Shown here one piece after another: positions 60,066-64,000 of a stretch of 64,000 bases of DNA. A program made the position numbers and the translations under genes. The notes under the pieces were generated by a model, which saw only the letters and a list, made by a program, of their open reading frames with translations, did no database searches and had not been told where the DNA came from. Source of the DNA: Shewanella sp. 1CM18E (GTDB lineage: Bacteria; Pseudomonadota; Gammaproteobacteria; Enterobacterales; Shewanellaceae); NCBI RefSeq assembly GCF_023161665.1, contig NZ_JALNTW010000014.1, forward strand, positions 55,825 to 119,824, given 5' to 3'. The first letter of the stretch is position 1. Each line of letters opens with the position of its first letter.

Positions 60066-62240
60066 TTAATGTATAGCGGCTTTATTACTTAAAAAGTCGC
60101 TAAATTCAGACACCCTCAGTGCAGGGCTATATAAGAAACCTTGGGCTTGATGGCAAAAATGTTCAGCAAGAAACAACTCTTGCTCCTTAGTTTCCACACC
60201 TTCAGCAGTTAATGAAATATTTAGCGCCGATGCCATAGCAATAATAGCACTAACAATCTCGCGACTTTCATGGCTTACTGATAGATCTGAGATAAATGAA
60301 CGGTCAATTTTAAGTTTACTAATTGGGAACTGTTTTAAATAGCGCATCGAGCTATAACCGGTACCAAAATCATCAATCGCTAAGCCTACTCCAAGATCTG
60401 CTAATTCATTACACAAGTTGGTCGCGGAGCGAATATCTTCCATTAACTCAGTTTCTGTAATTTCCAAAATTAAACTATGAGGTTTTAACCGATAACGAGT
60501 AACTAACTCCCAAACCTGCTCAAACAAACTACCACTGAAAAACTGCCTTGCCGACACATTAACATGCATAGAGATATCAATTTGATGTCGTTGCCAAAGG
60601 TTAAGCTGCTTACAGGCTGCTTCTAATACCCAAGAACCAATGTCGTTAATTAACCCTGACTGCTCGGCGATATCAATAAACGCACCGGGATAAAGCACGC
60701 CCTTTTTCGGATGGTGCCAACGGATCAAAGCTTCTGCACCAATATATGCTTGTTTCTTCAAATCTTTTAACGGTTGATAATAAAGCTCAAATTGACGCCC
60801 TTTTATAGCCGCGACCAGATCGCGTTCAATTTGTGCATCTTCTTTAAACGCATTAAGCAATGCGGAGTTGAAAACCTGAATCGCCCTACCTTGCTTGCTT
60901 TTAGCATACTGCAACGCAATATCGGCGCACGTCAGCGGCGAAAACAACTGCTCAATTGAGGTTAAATCGACTCGGGCTAGTGCAGGTTTAGGCTCAACTT
61001 GTTCAATGCCTATGGTGACAGGGGCTTCTAGTTGACGATAAAGGCGCTCTGTGGCTTCTTCAATTAATGATTCATCTTTTTCATTTTCAAATAAAATTGC
61101 AAACTCATCACTGCCAATACGCGCAATTTCCGATAACTGGTTTATCTCCGCGAAATGCCTGATCCGTCTTGCGACTTCAACCAACATCACATCACCATTG
61201 GCATGGCCATAAGTGTCGTTAAAACGCTTAAATCCTCGTAAATCTATAAGCACTAAATGTCCAGTGTTTTGCTTTTCAAGGACTCTGCTGAAATGAGTAC
61301 GATTAAACAACCCTGTTAAACCACAGCGCCAAGCAAGACGTAACAGCTCTGTTTGATGATTATGTTGTTCGGTACAGTTTTCAGCGTTAACAAGTGCAAA
61401 ATGGTTGCCACGCTCTGAAATAAAACTTTTAACTCCCAATCTCATCCAGTATGCACTGCCATCGTGACGCACAAGATTGATCTCTTCTTCAGAGCTTTCA
61501 CCATTACGGGCTTTATTTAAGACTTGCTCGGAAAGATTTGGGTATTGCTTAAAAAAGTCTAACACCCTAACTTTACGGCCAACAATGCGCTCTTTTTCTA
61601 CTCTTGTTAGTTCAAAATGCGCTTTATTCACATATTCAATGCTCTCTGTCTCTAGGTTAACAATCATCATTATTTGGTCTGATTGTTCTGCCGCAGACAG
61701 AAATAAGGTTATTCGTTCATCCTTATCGTAGCCGTACTGAGTCGCTAACGTTAATGCTAGCTGATCGGCTACTTGAGAACATAACTGCACTTCACTGTCA
61801 TGCCAAGGTTCCGCCGCCTCTGTGCGCTCTAAACTTAACAGCCCTTCAAGATGGCCATTAATGCGTATAGCAACCTCAAGAACTGAGCTCACTCCTTGCT
61901 GTTGGTAATATTCACGCAATTCAATTAAGCGATTATCCTGCAGGCAATCTTCAGAACTAATATGGCGCTCGCCAATAAGTTGTTGAATAAAAGCAAAACT
62001 GGCAGACGGGGTTGGACGAAAAACAGCTGATGGGTGGGGAACGACTGAAGTAGAAAGACGGGTTATTTGTTCTAGTTTATCATCTAGATGACAAAGTGCA
62101 GACACCACAACGCTAGATACATTAAGCTGCTGAGTAAGCAGTTCTGCGGCAATCTGAGCTGTTGCTCTAAAATCACCTCGCTGCTTAGCTTCTGAATTAA
62201 CAATGTATTCCAACAACTGTTGAGATTTCTGCTTCTTCAC
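60066..62240 (-). CDS. GAF-PAS-GGDEF-EAL cyclic-di-GMP protein
   Basis: The 724-residue cytoplasmic protein has an N-terminal GAF domain (about 20-170), a PAS domain (about 185-300), GGDEF (about 305-460) and EAL (about 475-715). The GGDEF site reads GSDEF (ARIGSDEFAILFE), a variant that may weaken or remove cyclase activity. The EAL domain has the EALIRWHHP motif and DDFGTGYSSMRYL loop, and seems intact, so a phosphodiesterase role is likely. It sits beside small unknown genes; the target is unknown. Confidence 0.9.
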   Translation of the reverse strand: MKKQKSQQLLEYIVNSEAKQRGDFRATAQIAAELLTQQLNVSSVVVSALCHLDDKLEQITRLSTSVVPHPSAVFRPTPSASFAFIQQLIGERHISSEDCLQDNRLIELREYYQQQGVSSVLEVAIRINGHLEGLLSLERTEAAEPWHDSEVQLCSQVADQLALTLATQYGYDKDERITLFLSAAEQSDQIMMIVNLETESIEYVNKAHFELTRVEKERIVGRKVRVLDFFKQYPNLSEQVLNKARNGESSEEEINLVRHDGSAYWMRLGVKSFISERGNHFALVNAENCTEQHNHQTELLRLAWRCGLTGLFNRTHFSRVLEKQNTGHLVLIDLRGFKRFNDTYGHANGDVMLVEVARRIRHFAEINQLSEIARIGSDEFAILFENEKDESLIEEATERLYRQLEAPVTIGIEQVEPKPALARVDLTSIEQLFSPLTCADIALQYAKSKQGRAIQVFNSALLNAFKEDAQIERDLVAAIKGRQFELYYQPLKDLKKQAYIGAEALIRWHHPKKGVLYPGAFIDIAEQSGLINDIGSWVLEAACKQLNLWQRHQIDISMHVNVSARQFFSGSLFEQVWELVTRYRLKPHSLILEITETELMEDIRSATNLCNELADLGVGLAIDDFGTGYSSMRYLKQFPISKLKIDRSFISDLSVSHESREIVSAIIAMASALNISLTAEGVETKEQELFLAEHFCHQAQGFLYSPALRVSEFSDFLSNKAAIH

Positions 62241-62366
62241 ACGTTATCCTGTTAAGGTAAACATTTGTTCACCAATCGCTCTTATTAAACTCAAGCGTTA
62301 ATTATATTTTTATAGGGTACAAGATTACACGAGTTAACGTATTTTCAGCAAGTTATCAACAGTCGA

Positions 62367-62654
62367 TTACAGACCGTTTTCAAGCTGAAATATCATTTTT
62401 TCAGCACTACACGAAAAAGTAATGTTTACCTTAGCGCTATCTGCTGCAAATTCAGACTCTGCCGTTACTGCATCAAAGCGACTTTGGGCTTTGGCGATAA
62501 CGTCATTTGCTAATTGCTGACAATTCTCACCATTTAACTCAAGCTCTAATACTGTATCAAATTCATCAATTACAGCACCTACATCGACAAAGCTACCACA
62601 GTCAGTACACGTATCATTCACTAGGGCTGATTGTGCTTGTTGAATATTTTTCAT
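62367..62654 (-). CDS. YfcZ/YiiS-family (DUF406) protein
   Basis: The 95-residue protein has an N-terminal CTDCGSFVDVGAVIDE with a CxxC pair and a C-terminal alpha/beta ending (VNITFSCSAEKMIFQLENGL). The layout fits DUF406 proteins of unknown function, which are conserved in gammaproteobacteria. It is 73 bases downstream of the SO_2500-type gene, on the same strand. Confidence 0.8.
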   Translation of the reverse strand: MKNIQQAQSALVNDTCTDCGSFVDVGAVIDEFDTVLELELNGENCQQLANDVIAKAQSRFDAVTAESEFAADSAKVNITFSCSAEKMIFQLENGL

Positions 62655-62726
62655 CTTAAATTAGTCTCTACTACAATAATGAACGCCAATTATATATCAG
62701 CAAATCAAAATAAAGCAGGATCATCT

Positions 62727-63218
62727 TCAAGCTTGCGCAATAAACTCACTCATTTTTCGTTGCATTTGTAGCTGATCAACAAAGTGGGTTAACTGTACCT
62801 CGGGACTCGTTGTTATTTGTTGATATTTATTACGAACATTAAGCTCGCAGTTAGCTAAAACTTGTTCCATCTCAAGCGCTTCATTTCTGCGGATCACCAA
62901 AGCTTCTTCATCCAATAGATTGGCTAAACGAAACGCTGTAGCTCCTGCTTGATGGTAAATCTGGCTGTTGTTAGTACAAAGTTCATCTTTATCCAATTGG
63001 TTCAATAGTGCTTGCGGCGCAGGTAAGTCAAACTTAGCTCTAAGATCGGAAGATTTATGACTCTGAGTTTGAAATTGTGCCATATCACGAGCATCAGCTG
63101 ACAATAAAGAGAGTAATAGGCCAAACTCACCCCGTCGGTTTGAGCCAATCGCATGATTGAGTCTCGTACCTAGCTGTGATTCATTGACTAAAACACTATT
63201 TAGCTGAACAGCACTCAT
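62727..63218 (-). CDS. VC2046/SO_2500-type conserved protein
   Basis: The 163-residue helical protein (SAVQLNSVLVNESQLGTRLN, then GEFGLLLSLLSADARDMAQF) matches my memory of the VC2046/SO_2500 family, whose function is not known. I use the ATG at 63218; a TTG at 63227 is possible and has an AGG seven bases upstream. Its position a few genes after the hexR-pykA-fadE-psrA block matches the SO_2490-2500 interval of S. oneidensis. Confidence 0.7.
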   Translation of the reverse strand: MSAVQLNSVLVNESQLGTRLNHAIGSNRRGEFGLLLSLLSADARDMAQFQTQSHKSSDLRAKFDLPAPQALLNQLDKDELCTNNSQIYHQAGATAFRLANLLDEEALVIRRNEALEMEQVLANCELNVRNKYQQITTSPEVQLTHFVDQLQMQRKMSEFIAQA

Positions 63219-63240
63219 ATTGACCAAAAATAAACCTATT

Positions 63241-63262
63241 AAACAACTCGTTGTAAGTTAAT
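63241..63262 (+). repeat. 22-bp direct repeat, copy 1
   Basis: AAACAACTCGTTGTAAGTTAAT is identical to 63826-63847. The copies are 585 bases apart and flank a gene-poor stretch. Both copies are followed by a TTTAGGCTTTA-like sequence. Confidence 0.85.
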
Positions 63263-63825
63263 CGACTGCTTAAACGATTACTTTAGGCTTTATTTCGAAA
63301 TCAACGGTTTTAGGCTGATTAATTTCCTCTTTGTTTAGAACAATCATCGCAACACATCGTATTGATGTCCCTTGGTAGCAAGACATCCCTATCACGGGGA
63401 TCACCTTATAAGAAATGGGTGTAAGAATAACTGAACACAAAATAATGAAAGCAAACATGAAAACAAAGATATGTAGGCTGAAATAACTATTGAAATTATA
63501 CCAAGCCTAAAGACCCCTTAAACATTACTTGGCAATAACCGCTGTTTGAAATTGCTCACGTGGGATTTTAGGAGGGTTTCCGGCTGACATAATTAACCCA
63601 GTTGTAATTTGTATTTTCAAAACATACCTGACAATTCAAATCCCTTTCATATAGAAAGCCAAATAACTTAATGGTCAAAATCAGCAAAAGCTGCAAGCGG
63701 TTAGATTTTGACTAATTAAGTGATTGCGAGATTTTTCGCTCAAACTAGGCTCAGACTAGTATGGCTCAATAATCACCCACGTCAGCAGCTAATAACTGAG
63801 CATGTTGGGCAAGAATGCATCTATG
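63263..63825. other. Gene-poor region between the 22-bp repeats
   Basis: No credible gene is visible. A stem-loop is at 63666-63721. A short minus-strand frame at 63270-63458 has no ribosome binding site. Confidence 0.5.
63666..63721. other. 56-base stem-loop before tRNA-Tyr
   Basis: ACTTAATGGTCAAAATC at the left pairs with GATTTTGACTAATTAAGT at the right, with one bulge and one mismatch. The 21-base loop contains a small AGC-AAAA-GCT hairpin. No T-run follows. The structure could be an RNA, a protein-binding site or a mobile-element trace. Confidence 0.5.
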
Positions 63826-63847
63826 AAACAACTCGTTGTAAGTTAAT
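63826..63847 (+). repeat. 22-bp direct repeat, copy 2
   Basis: Identical to 63241-63262. It lies 32 bases upstream of the tRNA-Tyr promoter. Confidence 0.85.
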
Positions 63848-63879
63848 TGAGCAAACAGGCAGTTATTTCATATTTAGGC

Positions 63880-63908
63880 TTTACAGCAGAAAAAATTCTG
63901 ACTACTAT
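63880..63908 (+). promoter_or_regulatory. Promoter of tRNA-Tyr
   Basis: TTTACA (63880-63885) and TACTAT (63903-63908) are separated by 17 bases, followed by a GC-rich discriminator (TGCCGCCGC), typical of stable-RNA promoters under stringent control. Confidence 0.75.
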
Positions 63909-63923
63909 TGCCGCCGCAATTGA

Positions 63924-64000
63924 GGAGGGGTTCCCGAGTGGCCAAAGGGATCAGACTGTAAATCTGACGGCTCAGCCTTCGAAGGTTCGAATCCTTCTCC
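63924..64000 (+). tRNA. tRNA-Tyr (GUA), truncated at the window edge
   Basis: The sequence begins GGAGGGGTTCCCGAGTGG, has the anticodon GTA at 63958-63960, a long variable arm and the T-arm GGTTCGAATCC, then ends after CTTCTCC. The last roughly eight bases are outside the window. The long variable arm and GUA anticodon identify tRNA-Tyr. Confidence 0.95.

Noticed and set aside
63270..63458. 62-codon minus-strand frame with a hydrophobic start
   Set aside because: No Shine-Dalgarno sequence upstream and no terminator; it lies inside the gene-poor region. Low but not zero chance of being real.
1..64000. CRISPR array or prophage in the window
   Set aside because: No regularly spaced short repeats and no phage structural or integrase genes were seen.

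Overview
The window looks like a chromosomal segment of a marine or aquatic gammaproteobacterium, most probably Shewanella. The support is the gene content and order: a HexR-controlled Entner-Doudoroff block (zwf-pgl-edd-eda, divergent hexR, then pykA), followed by fadE-psrA and, further on, a VC2046/SO_2500-type protein and tRNA-Tyr. A ptsH-ptsI-crr set, a DUF2066 gene beside hda, and M2 and Smr proteins fit the same picture. The genus is an inference from remembered gene order; no search was run.

Region 1-1.8 kb holds the start of an unidentified gene on the minus strand, diverging from an ScfR-type (XRE plus IrrE-like plus ScfR domain) regulator. Region 1.8-6.9 kb is the accessory part. 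It contains two inverted copies of a 115-bp structured repeat, a coding remnant, a tight three-gene operon of unknown function (2685-3645, joined by ATGA overlaps), an IS66 transposase remnant, and four single-gene cassettes on the minus strand separated by attC-like sites. No integron integrase is visible, so this is a cluster of attC sites without intI.

Region 6.9-21 kb is ordinary chromosome: a small lipoprotein, a GreA/GreB C-domain protein, an outer-membrane protein, the L16 arginine hydroxylase, a DnaQ-like exonuclease, a chemoreceptor, the general PTS proteins, an ArsC/Spx-like protein with dapE and an M15 peptidase in an overlapping operon, a hydrolase and a carbonic anhydrase. Region 21.8-44 kb has kdsB, an RND efflux pair, dapA-bamC, gcvR-bcp, argO/argP, a PerM-like transporter, a TusA-like protein, bepA, a large unknown lipoprotein with an HELAH motif, hda, uraA, grxD and sodB. 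A 266-bp MITE-like element sits between grxD and sodB.

Region 44-52 kb is the sugar-catabolism block. Glucose-6-phosphate goes through Zwf, Pgl, Edd and Eda to pyruvate and glyceraldehyde-3-phosphate, and PykA completes lower glycolysis. HexR-like 15-bp sites lie upstream of zwf/hexR and pykA. Region 52-64 kb holds fatty-acid degradation (fadE with its likely repressor psrA and a palindromic operator), two small unknown genes, an M2 metallopeptidase, Smr and YchJ-type proteins, a GGDEF/EAL protein, two small conserved proteins, and a truncated tRNA-Tyr with a clear promoter at the right edge.

The best places to look for something undescribed are the 2685-3645 operon, the 115-bp repeats with compensatory stem changes, the cassette array with two membrane proteins, the nested-hairpin element at 42.9 kb, and the repeat plus stem-loop region before tRNA-Tyr. 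Most of the rest is well-known housekeeping.
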